Below, in pieces: positions 17,081 to 25,920 of a stretch of DNA of 64,000 nucleotides. The stretch's first letter is position 1. Every line of letters starts with the position of its first letter. The DNA is from Marinihelvus sp963695135. GTDB taxonomy: Bacteria; Pseudomonadota; Gammaproteobacteria; Xanthomonadales; SZUA-36. The stretch lies in NCBI GenBank assembly GCA_963695135.1, contig CAVOGA010000005.1, positions 62,001 to 126,000 of the forward strand, read 5' to 3'. Both the position numbers and the translations under genes were made by a program. The notes under the pieces are model-generated. The model was not told the origin of the DNA, did not search any database, and saw only the letters and a list, made by a program, of their open reading frames with translations.

Positions 17081-17559
17081 ATGATTATGGTTTTCAACAC
17101 GAACAGATCTTTGGCTCGAGCAATAAATCGGCGACTCCGATTGCTCCCGGTCATCCCGCTGGCGCTGCTGCTCGCAGCCCAGGCGATGGCCCAGGGTCAA
17201 GAGGAAATGCCCGAACCGGCCCGGCCGGAATGGTGCAACTGCGAGTGCGTGGCGGCCGCGGAAAGTGAGGAGGAGCGGACGCGCCTGTTGAATCAGATAA
17301 GGGTCAATCAGAGCCTCTGCTGGAAGGAGCTGGGCGTTGCTCCCGATCAAGCCCGCAAGGGCCAGGGCGCGAGGATGGATGCCTGTGCCTGCGACTGCCT
17401 GAACGAGGGAGCCGAGCCCGCTGAGGGTCCCTGGGGCGACAAGAAAAAGCCCGCCAGCAGGACAGGGACAGGGACAGCAGAACGGCACACCAGAAGGACA
17501 GTAAGGAAAGCGAGGACCCGACAGATTTCGGTTTCAGGGACCAAAGGGATAGATCATGA
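17081..17559 (+). CDS. Cys-rich secreted protein of unknown function (apparent frameshift near the 3' end)
   Basis: The protein starts at ATG 17081 with a long basic n-region, a hydrophobic core LLPVIPLALLLAAQAMA and an AMA/QG cleavage site. The mature part has two similar Cys clusters, WCNCECVAA and ACACDCLNEG, about 55 residues apart, with a lone Cys in SLCWKEL between them: an internal duplication of a CxCxC motif. In the first frame translation would run on to 17707 inside the next gene, but a shift near 17460 gives a charged, low-complexity tail (KDSKESEDPTD) ending at TGA 17557-17559, which overlaps the next ATG. I prefer that reading because it restores a coupled stop-start. No family is recognised; metal binding or disulfides are plausible. 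Confidence 0.55.
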
Positions 17560-18611
17560 CGACGAAACGATTGCTGACTTGCCTGGCATTGGTCTTGAGC
17601 CCGGCACTGCTCATGGCGCAGGAGAACTTCCTGAGCAACCCCACCACGCCCTATCCCCCGGGATGCGCCACCAACACCGAGGCGTTAAGCGACATACCGG
17701 GGCGTGAAACCGTCATCACCTCCGGAACCATCCAGTTTGCGGGTTTCAGCGGTCCGCAAAATGCCACTTCTTCCGGCTTTCTTGATGTGGAAATGCAGTT
17801 TTTGCGTCGCGGCTGTGCCGAGGCGGATCGCTCACTGCTCATGGTGCAGCTCACGCCGCTGGACAACGGCGACAGCGTTAAGGACTCAATCATGTTGCCG
17901 GCCTTCCAGGCCGATCGCTTCGGCGTGATTCACCAGCTGCGGGGCGTGGTCGAACCGAACTCCTGGAGCGCAGAGTCAACCGGCGAATGGCTGGCCGAGG
18001 GTCAATCGATACGCCTGTTCCTCGACGGGCCGTCCGTGTTCGAGCCGGGACTCGATCCGCAAGAAGTCCTCAGCCCCGCTGAATACAACGGTGACTGGGA
18101 GCTGCTGATCATTGATCCGGCGCAGCTCAACGCCTACCGCGTTGATGTGCCGGAGTACCGCAACCAGCTGCAGGCCGACAGCTTCGTTCTGAACGGCCGC
18201 CTGTCCGGTATCTGGTGGGTCGCCGATGCCCCCGACCAGGGCATTTTCCTGGGCTTCCACGAACGCGCCAACGATGACTCGGGCGTGGTCTTTCTGTCCT
18301 GGAACACCTTCGGCCCGAACGGCGAAAACCTCTGGTTTTCCGGTTCCGGCAACTACCAGATTGGCGATGGACAAGTGGTATTTCCCATCGTGTGGGTGGA
18401 GGGCGGCGAGTTCATGGGCCCCAAAAATGCGATCCGCACACCGGCCGGCACCGTCACGCTGACCGCCAACAGCTGCAACGACCTGACGATGACCTACCAG
18501 ATGAACTTTACGGGGCTGGACAGCGGGGTTCGCCAGCTTGTCCGCCCCTTTGCACTCGAAACGCAGGGATTTACTTGCCGCGACCGCGAAGCACGGGTGG
18601 ACAGCCTGTGA
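17556..18611 (+). CDS. Secreted protein of unknown function
   Basis: A 351-residue protein with a clean signal peptide (RLLTCLALVLSPALLMAQ, cleavage after AMAQ-like LMAQ). The mature chain is rich in beta-type sequence, aromatic and Gly residues (SGIWWVADAPDQGIFLGFHE, WNTFGPNGENLWFSGSGNY) with scattered Cys. The region around residues 210-330, with GIWW, FLSWNTF and TYQMNF segments, looks like repeated beta-hairpins as in lipocalin-like barrels, but I do not recognise a family. It starts within the stop of the Cys-rich gene and is followed by the 842-residue secreted protein, so the three are likely co-transcribed and exported together. Confidence 0.7.
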   Translation: MTTKRLLTCLALVLSPALLMAQENFLSNPTTPYPPGCATNTEALSDIPGRETVITSGTIQFAGFSGPQNATSSGFLDVEMQFLRRGCAEADRSLLMVQLTPLDNGDSVKDSIMLPAFQADRFGVIHQLRGVVEPNSWSAESTGEWLAEGQSIRLFLDGPSVFEPGLDPQEVLSPAEYNGDWELLIIDPAQLNAYRVDVPEYRNQLQADSFVLNGRLSGIWWVADAPDQGIFLGFHERANDDSGVVFLSWNTFGPNGENLWFSGSGNYQIGDGQVVFPIVWVEGGEFMGPKNAIRTPAGTVTLTANSCNDLTMTYQMNFTGLDSGVRQLVRPFALETQGFTCRDREARVDSL

Positions 18612-18720
18612 ACGCAAGAGGCAAGACATGGACCGGGCTCAGTACGGGCCCGACACAGAGGGCGCAGACCTCCGTGCCAGGATGGCGAACCATTAACCCA
18701 ACTCACCAGGAGAAAAGCGC

Positions 18721-21249
18721 ATGAACATGCTCAGACCCAAAACATTAACCCTGGCCATGGCCGCGGCGACCGGCCTCATGGCCGGCCTTCCGGCCCAGGC
18801 CTATGAATCGCCGGTGCACATCTTTTCCATCGACGACGTGCAAGGCGGTTTCAACGGCTCGACCTTCGGCCCTGCGGGGGTCGTCCAGGATCAGACCATC
18901 CTGTGTATCCCCGGCATCACACAGGACACCTGTCCCGTCGCGCCTATTGTGTCCGACGGGGTTACGCTCTACCCCATTGATAGCGAATTCGGTTTTGAGG
19001 TCGTCGACTTTCTCGGCGCTCAGGCCAAAACGCGCAATGACGACTACCAGGAAGGTTTTGCAGGCAACATAACGGACGGTCTGGATGTCATCGGCGTGAA
19101 GATTTCCAACGCCGCGACCGATACCTACAAGGTCAAACCACCGCTCGGCACCTGGTGCCAGGGCCTGGGTGGCACCTCGGTGAAATGCTCCACGGAGCAC
19201 TACACGGTCCTGGAGCACGTGGTGAGTTGTCACGAGGTGGTGCCTTACTCGTTTGCAGACCCGTACACCGGTGAGCAACAAACGCTTGGCTTCACCGATG
19301 AGCCGGACCTGGTTGACTGCGCGAATGAAGAGTTGGATAACGACGTCAGGGTGATTACCGGGGGCGTGTTGGGTGACACTTATAACCCGATAACAAACCC
19401 CATGCTCCCTAACGACAACACCACCGTGCTGAACGACATCGCCACGAGCAGTGACTATTCCATCACCCTCAAGGATGACGGCAAGGTGCTCTATCGCTGG
19501 GGCAGCCTGATCAAGCGGCCTAACGACGTGCGACTCTATGCGCGCCTGCCGCTGCCGGATGAGTGGAAGGTGGAGGGTGCAGACTTTCCCGTGACCCGGG
19601 CTGAACTGCAGGTAACGCACTGGATCACCAATAACCCCAATGACCAGCTCCGGCCCGAGGATCTGGAAAACGAGGGCGCCACGGGCCGCACACCGGATTA
19701 CGAGGTGAGGGACGTGGGGGGCGACGAGTACTGGCTTTCAACACGCTCCTGCTACGAGGGCGACGGCGACTTCATCACGGGTGAGGGCGACATCGCGCCA
19801 ACACCCCTGCCGGCCGAAACCGTGCTGAGGAACGGCCAGTTCGTTTATCCGAACCTTGCCGCCAATCCGGATACCCAGCCGCAACCACTCTCGGCGGACC
19901 TGACCAGCGGCTTTACCAACGGGTTCTACACCACGATCAACCGGGATCCCTTTGAATGGTCCTACCGTATTCTGGACGGCGACGGCAGTGGCACCGTGGA
20001 CCTGGCCGATGATGCTTTCTTCAACTTTGTCGGGTTCCCTTTCCCGTTGACTGATGCAGAAGCCGCTACCTCAGGCGTGGAGCTGGTCTCCGGACCCCGC
20101 TGGCGGCTGAAAGCGAACAAGTTTGGGCAGGATATCCCCGGCCTGGAAATTCCCCTCGAGGAATGCAGCGAGCCCCCGTTCACGAAAGAAAACATCAAGT
20201 ACGAGGTGGGCGAACTGGTGACCACGGTCATCAATCTCCTGGATTGGAATGAAGAAGCACAAGGCGCACCCTCTCCGTTGTCCACGAGCAGGGGCTGGGT
20301 CGATGTCACCACCAATGACTTCGTGACCATCGTAACGCCGGAAGGCGAAGCGCCGGTCACGAGCAACGGCCTGCCCATGACCGATGATTTCGATCTCGCC
20401 GTGTACATCAAGGGTGACCGGAAGCCGACCGCGATCTTCGATGCCAAGCTCGTGCTCGAATACGAGGGCGAGGTGATTGAGAACGAACTCCTCAGTCTCT
20501 CCGCCAGGGCCGAGGTAGGAGCCGGGGCAGATGCGCTTGTCGGCGGGTTCATTATCGACGGAACGGCCGAAAAATGTGTCGTCCTTCGCGGCCGCGGCCC
20601 AAGCATCAACCTCGACGTGACCAGGCTGGCAGATCCGACCCTGGCGCTGTTCCCGGCCGGCAGCTCGGTGGCGCTTGCGTCCAATGATAACTGGCAGGAC
20701 GATGCAGCCGCAGACACGGTTGTTGAACTGGGCCTGGCGCCTGCTGATCCCCTGGAAGCGGCGATTTACACCTGTCTCAACCCGGGCGTTTACACCGCCC
20801 AGTTGCGCGGTGTGCCTGAAACCCAGCTGGGAGTGGGTCTGTTCGAGGTGATTGATGTCGATCAGAGCGAGTCGAAGCTCGTTAACCTCTCATCCAGGGC
20901 CCAGGTGCTTGAAGGGCCTCAGGCTTTGGTGACCGGATTCATTATCCAGGGCGATCAACCCCGAACGATTCTGATTAGGGGTCGCGGTCCGTCGATCAAC
21001 CTGACGTCACCAACCATTGAAGATCCCATCATTGAACTTTTGCAGGGAACCACCCCGCTCAAGGTCAACGATAACTGGGGCGATGCCGATAACGTTGCAG
21101 AGATCATTGCAACAGGAAGTGCGCCGACTGATGAACTGGAGTCAGCCATTCTTATGACGCTGGATCCCGGAGCCTACACGGTCCGCTTGCAGACGGTCAC
21201 CGGCGAACCGGGTATCGGGATCATCGAAGTGGTTGATCTGACTGAGTAG
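18721..21249 (+). CDS. Large secreted protein with two C-terminal DNW-type repeats
   Basis: 842 residues with a signal peptide (TLAMAAATGLMAGLPAQA). The N-terminal 580 residues are unique, Cys-containing and beta-rich, with a calcium loop DGDGSGTVDLAD at about 418-429 like a dockerin/EF-hand. The C-terminus holds two tandem repeats of about 120 residues, roughly 590-717 and 721-842. Each runs LSxRAxV, ALVxGFII, RGRGPSIN, DPxxxL, NDNWxD, DxLExAIxxxLxPGxYT and ends in a GxGxxEVxD strand. The same repeat occurs in secreted proteins of Verrucomicrobia and other environmental bacteria, usually as a C-terminal module. It is probably a surface or extracellular beta-sandwich; no catalytic motif is seen. 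A strong terminator follows 11 bases after the stop. Confidence 0.8.
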   Translation: MNMLRPKTLTLAMAAATGLMAGLPAQAYESPVHIFSIDDVQGGFNGSTFGPAGVVQDQTILCIPGITQDTCPVAPIVSDGVTLYPIDSEFGFEVVDFLGAQAKTRNDDYQEGFAGNITDGLDVIGVKISNAATDTYKVKPPLGTWCQGLGGTSVKCSTEHYTVLEHVVSCHEVVPYSFADPYTGEQQTLGFTDEPDLVDCANEELDNDVRVITGGVLGDTYNPITNPMLPNDNTTVLNDIATSSDYSITLKDDGKVLYRWGSLIKRPNDVRLYARLPLPDEWKVEGADFPVTRAELQVTHWITNNPNDQLRPEDLENEGATGRTPDYEVRDVGGDEYWLSTRSCYEGDGDFITGEGDIAPTPLPAETVLRNGQFVYPNLAANPDTQPQPLSADLTSGFTNGFYTTINRDPFEWSYRILDGDGSGTVDLADDAFFNFVGFPFPLTDAEAATSGVELVSGPRWRLKANKFGQDIPGLEIPLEECSEPPFTKENIKYEVGELVTTVINLLDWNEEAQGAPSPLSTSRGWVDVTTNDFVTIVTPEGEAPVTSNGLPMTDDFDLAVYIKGDRKPTAIFDAKLVLEYEGEVIENELLSLSARAEVGAGADALVGGFIIDGTAEKCVVLRGRGPSINLDVTRLADPTLALFPAGSSVALASNDNWQDDAAADTVVELGLAPADPLEAAIYTCLNPGVYTAQLRGVPETQLGVGLFEVIDVDQSESKLVNLSSRAQVLEGPQALVTGFIIQGDQPRTILIRGRGPSINLTSPTIEDPIIELLQGTTPLKVNDNWGDADNVAEIIATGSAPTDELESAILMTLDPGAYTVRLQTVTGEPGIGIIEVVDLTE

Positions 21250-21260
21250 TAGCGGTGAGC

Positions 21261-21304
21261 TCCTCCCGGGGGACCAATGTGCGGTCCCCTGGGAGGATTT
21301 TTCT
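21261..21304 (+). terminator. Strong Rho-independent terminator after the secreted-protein cluster
   Basis: TCCTCCCGGGGGACC at 21261-21275 pairs with GGTCCCCTGGGAGGA at 21283-21297 (one G-T wobble) over a 7-base loop, followed by TTTTTCT. Confidence 0.85.
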
Positions 21305-21331
21305 AACGCGCGCTGTAAGTGTCAATTTGAG

Positions 21332-21364
21332 GGCCGGATACAAAAGGTATCCGGCCTTTTTTTT
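21332..21364 (+). terminator. Second Rho-independent terminator
   Basis: A perfect 10-base stem, GGCCGGATAC at 21332-21341 and GTATCCGGCC at 21347-21356 with an AAAAG loop, followed by eight T. It lies 28 bases after the first terminator and insulates the tRNA region. On the other strand the stem is preceded by A, not followed by T, so it acts in the forward direction. Confidence 0.85.
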
Positions 21365-21461
21365 CTGGATATTGGCTGTGCTTGAGACGTTTTATCAGGC
21401 GAGAAAGGGACAGTGGGAAGGTAGCGGTATCGGGGATAGGCTGGATTTGGCGTGTTGTTAA

Positions 21462-21537
21462 TGGTGCCGGCACCAAGATTCGAACTCGGGACCTACTGAT
21501 TACAAATCAGTTGCTCTACCAACTGAGCTATACCGGC
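21462..21537 (-). tRNA. tRNA-Thr(UGU)
   Basis: On the reverse strand the sequence folds as a full cloverleaf: acceptor GCCGGTA with TGCCGGC, D-arm AGCTCAGTTGGTAGAGC, anticodon arm ACTGA-TTTGTAA-TCAGT with anticodon TGT, T-arm with GTTCGAATC, discriminator A and an encoded CCA. It reads Thr ACA codons. It follows the SPOR-domain gene by about 48 bases, the place where several gammaproteobacteria carry a tRNA-Tyr/Gly/Thr group; only the Thr gene is here. Confidence 0.95.
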
Positions 21538-21585
21538 ACTGAGCGCGGGATTTTACCCCAGGGCTGGTCGCTTCGTCATCCGTTG

Positions 21586-22233
21586 TCAGGGTCCGACTTC
21601 GGCGTTGCAGGGGATCGCCCGCTGGCCACCGGCGGGTAAGGCCCGGGCCGCCTGCTCGGCCATTTCCGGCTGGCTGAACGCATAATCCAGCCAGTAGCGG
21701 GTTTGCGTTTCGCGCTGCAGGCGCGTTTCCACGTCAAATCCCAGTTCGCGGACCTCGTCGCGACGCCGGCGGGCGTTGGCCTCTTCGAGGAAGTAGCCCA
21801 GGGAGACGCGGTATTCGCCGCTGTCATCGCTGACCACGGCGATGTCCTGCAGGCCGGCTGCCTCCAGCTGGCGGAGAGATTCACCGGCCTCGGTGAAACT
21901 CGCTACTGCCGGCAGGGACACCCAGTAACCCAGTTCAACGAGGGCTTCGCTCTCCCGCTCGCGGACGTCTTCCGCGCCCGAACCCAGCGCCTCGCGGGCG
22001 GTGATCATGGTCGGCACCGTTTCGAACGGACCGGCGGAAAAGCACTGGCGTGGATCGCTTCGTGGAAAGGCGCCGGGCGCCAGTTCATCAATCAACTGAA
22101 GCTCCGGCACCCCGGAGGGCAGTGGTGCAGGTGATGCGACGGGTACGTCAGGACCGGGGGGTTCGCTGGCGACATGAACGCCAATCAAGAGCAGGTTACA
22201 GGCAATAAGAGCGACGACGATCAGTCGGAGCAT
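21586..22233 (-). CDS. SPOR-domain-like membrane-anchored protein
   Basis: 215 residues with a single N-terminal helix (LIVVALIACNLLLIGVHVA), a Pro-rich linker, and a C-terminal region that looks like a SPOR peptidoglycan-binding fold: YWVSLPAVASFTEA, LQDIAVVSDDSGEYRVSLGYF, then NARRRRDEVRELGFDVE, which is the beta-alpha-beta pattern with the typical SLG-F strand. Two Cys (RQCFSAGPF and IPCNAE) flank the domain and might pair. A SPOR-type gene downstream of birA and coaX is common in Pseudomonas and relatives, which supports the assignment. Its cellular role, probably at the septum or in the envelope, is not established. Confidence 0.75.
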   Translation of the reverse strand: MLRLIVVALIACNLLLIGVHVASEPPGPDVPVASPAPLPSGVPELQLIDELAPGAFPRSDPRQCFSAGPFETVPTMITAREALGSGAEDVRERESEALVELGYWVSLPAVASFTEAGESLRQLEAAGLQDIAVVSDDSGEYRVSLGYFLEEANARRRRDEVRELGFDVETRLQRETQTRYWLDYAFSQPEMAEQAARALPAGGQRAIPCNAEVGP

Positions 22234-22320
22234 TTTGGTCCTTGCGCTTCGGTTGGGGGAATTTACGCCACCATTATAGCCACGGTTAAAGATCTTTTTG
22301 GGGCCATGACCACGTCCTGA

Positions 22321-23307
22321 TCAGTCGGCCTGTCGCAGACGCGCCTCGCCGGCCAGCTGCTCGGTCACCTGGCCGTCATGCGCCACCAGCAAGCCGCCGC
22401 GGGGACCCAGTCCCCGGGCGGTGCCCTGCACCGTTTCCGTCTCGCCACGCAGGGTTACCGTGCGGCCCTGCAGGCAGTCATACCGGTCCCAGTCGTCACG
22501 GAAGGGCTCGAAGCCCTGCTTTTCATATGCGGCGACATCGGTCAGCAGGTTCCGCAGCAAGACGGCCGCCACCCGGTTTCGCGATACGCCATGAAGACGG
22601 CTGCCCAGGTCAGCCCACGGCTGGTCAATGGCCTCCAGGTCCGGCGCGCCGGCCATGTGCACATTCAGCCCGACGCCCATCACGGCCAGGCAGGGACCGC
22701 CCAGGTCTCCGCGCACCTCGACCAGGCAACCGCCCAGTTTCTGCAGCGCACCATCCGTCTCCAGCACGATATCGTTCGGCCACTTGAGTCCGTGGCCCGT
22801 GAGACCGAGCGCCTCGCAGGCCCGCGCCGCTGAGACCGCCACCACCAGCGGCAGAAAAGTCAGGGACCCCAGGCCGGACTCGAAGCGCCATGCCAGGCTG
22901 AGGTAGATATTGCGGGCAAAGGGCGAAAACCAGGGCCGGCCGCGACGACCCCGGCCGCCGGTCTGGCGCTCTGCCAGCAAGGCATGTCGATGGACTTCAT
23001 CCCCGCGCCGTGTCAGCAGGTCGGCATTGGTCGAACCGGTCTCAGCGACCACATCCAACCCGCCCAGCCCGGCAGCCCGGGCGCCGAGCGCTTCGCGAAT
23101 CGCCACCGGGTCCAGCAACTCCAGCGGCTGCGCGAGCCGGTAGCCCTGCCCGGCGCGGGCCTCCACCGCCACCCCGAGCTCACGCAGGGCGCTGACGTGC
23201 TTCCAGACTGCGGCCCGGCTGCAGCCGAGCATGCGGGCCATGTCTTCACCGGAACACCAGCCGCCGCCGGACAACCGGCGCGCCAGCTCCACCGTCACGG
23301 CGCTCAC
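22321..23307 (-). CDS. birA: Bifunctional biotin-[acetyl-CoA-carboxylase] ligase / biotin operon repressor
   Basis: 328 residues, the length of E. coli BirA. The N-terminal winged helix-turn-helix is visible (GEDMARMLGCSRAAVWKHVSAL, about residues 19-40). The ligase core has ETGSTNADLL, the biotinyl-AMP loop GGRGRRGRPWFSP near 117-129 and LKWPNDIVL near 175, and a C-terminal SH3-like domain follows. It attaches biotin to the AccB carrier and may repress biotin genes; no bio gene is in the window. GTG 23307 overlaps the plsY stop in a GTGA junction. The pantothenate kinase coaX that usually follows birA is absent. Confidence 0.95.
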   Translation of the reverse strand: MSAVTVELARRLSGGGWCSGEDMARMLGCSRAAVWKHVSALRELGVAVEARAGQGYRLAQPLELLDPVAIREALGARAAGLGGLDVVAETGSTNADLLTRRGDEVHRHALLAERQTGGRGRRGRPWFSPFARNIYLSLAWRFESGLGSLTFLPLVVAVSAARACEALGLTGHGLKWPNDIVLETDGALQKLGGCLVEVRGDLGGPCLAVMGVGLNVHMAGAPDLEAIDQPWADLGSRLHGVSRNRVAAVLLRNLLTDVAAYEKQGFEPFRDDWDRYDCLQGRTVTLRGETETVQGTARGLGPRGGLLVAHDGQVTEQLAGEARLRQAD

Positions 23308-23931
23308 GACAGGCGCCGGCCCAGCCAGCGCGCCAGCCGCACTTTCTCAAAACGGTGCTCCGTGCCGGCCCTGAGGTTGCGAAAGTTACTGCGGTGGGTA
23401 AACGCCATGAAGCAGGCGACCAGCAACGCGTACAGCGATCACCCCCGGCGGCCCGCCCAGCCAGGCCGCACCGGGCACCAGGCTGAAGCCGGAGACGACC
23501 GTCGCCAGCCCCACGTAACCGGACAGCACCAGGGTCAGCAGCCAGCTTCCGAGCATGGGCAGCAGCAGCCAGGGGTTGATGGCCAGCAGGGTGCCAATCA
23601 GCGTGGCGGCGCCCTTGCCGCCGCGAAATCCATGCCATACCGGGTAACAATGACCGAACACGGCGGCGAAGCCGCAGAACAGCCGGGCCGATCCCTGGTC
23701 GGCGCCAAACAGGCCGGGAACCACGCCGGCCGCCAGCCAGCCCTTGCCCACGTCAATGACGATCACCCCGAGCGCAAAACCGAACCCCACGCTGCGCAGC
23801 GCATTGGTGCCCCCTGCATTGCCGCTGCCCATGGTGCGGATATCAACATGCTTCAGACGCCCCAGCACCAGGCTGCCGGACACCGAGCCCAGCAGGTAGG
23901 CCACTCCGATCGCGAGGCCAAGCGCCATCAT
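23304..23931 (-). CDS. plsY: Acyl-phosphate:glycerol-3-phosphate acyltransferase PlsY (one apparent frameshift)
   Basis: An inner-membrane enzyme that moves an acyl group from acyl-phosphate to glycerol-3-phosphate. Family signatures: YLLGSVSGSLVLGR at the N-terminus, the MGSGNAGGTNALR motif near residues 35-47, GHCYPVWHGFRGGKGAAT near 93-110 and a set of hydrophobic helices. The first frame degenerates after GGPPGVIA near 23430, beside a CCCCC run. One base restores a normal end (YALLVACFMAF, then HRSNFRNLRAGTEHRFEK) finishing at TGA 23304-23306. ATG 23931 overlaps the stop of the FakA-FakB gene upstream, so the acyl-phosphate producer and consumer are translated from one message. Confidence 0.88.
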
Positions 23932-25751
23932 GCCGAAGCCTCCAGAGCATAAGGGTCCGGCGTAAAGCCGACAATCAGCCCGCCGATGCCCATGTGCACG
24001 CCCAGCGCCGGGCCCGCTTCGGCCAGGTAGCAGGAGTGAATCTTGCCGTGCCCCTCGAGAATCAGGCGGCGCAACTCGCGGGCGCCCTCGATGTTGTCAA
24101 TGTGCGCAATCAGCAGGCGATAGGTCCGCTCGGGGTTGAGGGATTTGAGGACGCGCCGCGCAAACTTGGCGGGATTCACCCCGTAACCAAGATGAAACCC
24201 GTCCAGGCCCATGCGGCCCTGTTTGGCGGTCAGGACCGGTGTAATCCGCAGCCATCGCGCCAGGCTGCCGACCACGGCCGGGACGCGACCGCCGCGCACC
24301 GCCGAGTCCAGTTCGTCCGGCATGGCGAGCACGCGGGTCAGGGGGATCAGCGTTTTCATTTTTTGCACGATCAGGTCGCGGGGCTGATCTTCGGCGGCCA
24401 TTTCGGCCGCCACCATGGCCAGCAGGCCCTGGCCGCAGCTGGCATTCAGCGTGTCCAGCGCCAGCACATCGGTATCCGGGGTCCGTTCAGCCGCCGACTC
24501 GCCGGCCTGGAAGGTGCCGCTCAAAAAGTGCGACAGGCCGAGATAAAGCACCTGGTAGCCGTGCGTACCGAGCAGCTCGTAGACGCGACGGAAATCCTTC
24601 GCCGGCGGCTGGGAGGTCCGCGGCGATTCGCCGCCCGCCTTGAGCATGGCGTGGAATTCCTGCATGCCCAGCGTGACGCCATCCAGGTACTCCCGGTCAC
24701 CGAAGCTCAGGCGCACCGGCACCACGTGAATACCGAGTCGTTCTACCTCGGCGGCCGGCAGGTCCGAGCCCGAGTCGGTCACGACCGCCACGCTGCCGGT
24801 GTGGTTCAGCAGCCCGTGCTGCCAGCGCATGTCGTCGGCTTTTTGCTGGGTGATCTCACCAAAGGCCTCGCAGGCCAGGAACACCTCCGCCGGGTTGTTC
24901 ACGTGTACATGAACGCGCACGCGCCGGTCGCTGCCGGCCACCACGAGAGAGCTCTGGTCCAGTTCCAGCAGGCGGCTCATGACCTGTTGACGATCGAGGC
25001 CGGTCCCCTCGATTACGCACTCGGTGCAGAACTGGTGGTCGCCCACATCCAGGCCCTCGTGGGCGACTTCTTCTGCGGGCGCTTCCCGCCACGACGCTTC
25101 AAGCTCATCCATGGTGCCATCGCGCAGAAAGGTCTGGATCCCATTGAGCAGGTCAACAAAGCCCTGCCCCCCGGCATCCACGACCCCGGCCTGTTTCAGA
25201 ACCGGCAACTGGTTGGGTGTGTTGTCGAGGGACACCTGCGCACCCTCGACGCTGGCCGCGAAGGCCTTGCGAAGATCCCGCGGGGTTCGGCCGGCAGCCG
25301 CCTCCAGCGCCCTTGCATGGTCCTCCAGCACGGTGGGAAGTGTTCCCGGAACCGGCTCGCTCATGGCGGTCCAGGCCTGCATCGCGCCGCGGGCACAGGC
25401 CGCGGCCAGTAACGGCGCATCCAGTGCCGCCCGGTCCCCGGCGGCTTCGCAAAAGCCGTGCAGGTACTGGGCCATGATGGCGCCGGAGTTGCCCCGCGCC
25501 CCGTCCAGCGCCGCCTCGCCGATGGTGTGCAACAGGTCCGGCAAAGGCCAGGACTCGCGCTGCTCGATCGCCTCCAGGATCGCCTTGAAGGTGAAGGCCA
25601 TGTTCGTTCCCGTGTCGCTGTCCGGCACCGGGAACACGTTGATGCGGTTGATGTAGTCGCGCCGCTGAAAGAGGTGACGGATGCCCGCAACCAGCACGCG
25701 CGCCAGGCGGTCGCCGTCTACGGTCATGTCGCTCTGCCGGATTCTGCTCAC
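23928..25751 (-). CDS. Fused fatty acid kinase: FakA-type DAK2 domain plus FakB-type DegV domain
   Basis: 607 residues in two units. Residues 1-205 are a DAK2 kinase domain with the nucleotide and Mg loops FPVPDSDTGTN (40-50) and GARGNSG (84-90). Residues about 210-325 form the FakA middle domain with the marker FCTECVIEGTG. From about 328 to the end is a DegV/FakB lipid carrier: AVVTDSGSDLPAAEVERLGI, SQPPAKDF, LGLSHFLSGTFQAG and HIDNIEGA. Stand-alone FakA (about 550 residues) phosphorylates fatty acids bound to separate FakB proteins; here kinase and carrier are one chain, with the usual FakA C-terminal domain replaced by DegV. The next gene, plsY, uses acyl-phosphate. The frame is intact. 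Confidence 0.85.
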   Translation of the reverse strand: MSRIRQSDMTVDGDRLARVLVAGIRHLFQRRDYINRINVFPVPDSDTGTNMAFTFKAILEAIEQRESWPLPDLLHTIGEAALDGARGNSGAIMAQYLHGFCEAAGDRAALDAPLLAAACARGAMQAWTAMSEPVPGTLPTVLEDHARALEAAAGRTPRDLRKAFAASVEGAQVSLDNTPNQLPVLKQAGVVDAGGQGFVDLLNGIQTFLRDGTMDELEASWREAPAEEVAHEGLDVGDHQFCTECVIEGTGLDRQQVMSRLLELDQSSLVVAGSDRRVRVHVHVNNPAEVFLACEAFGEITQQKADDMRWQHGLLNHTGSVAVVTDSGSDLPAAEVERLGIHVVPVRLSFGDREYLDGVTLGMQEFHAMLKAGGESPRTSQPPAKDFRRVYELLGTHGYQVLYLGLSHFLSGTFQAGESAAERTPDTDVLALDTLNASCGQGLLAMVAAEMAAEDQPRDLIVQKMKTLIPLTRVLAMPDELDSAVRGGRVPAVVGSLARWLRITPVLTAKQGRMGLDGFHLGYGVNPAKFARRVLKSLNPERTYRLLIAHIDNIEGARELRRLILEGHGKIHSCYLAEAGPALGVHMGIGGLIVGFTPDPYALEASA

Positions 25752-25920
25752 GTGGTGAATCCTGCCATGGAATGGCCAAATACGATATCCCCGGCGCTGC
25801 TGTGCCGCAGCATCACCCGCGCCGGACGCCGTAAATCAACGGGGTTCATGACCTTTGGCACGCTGGCATGGAATCTGCATCATTCATACTGTGACCCTAC
25901 GCGCAACCTGGAGACTGAAG

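Noticed and set aside
23994..25412. A 472-codon open frame on the forward strand
   Set aside because: It is the mirror of the FakA-FakB gene, whose motifs are unmistakable on the reverse strand; the forward frame is rich in His, Gln and Ala and has no recognisable domain.
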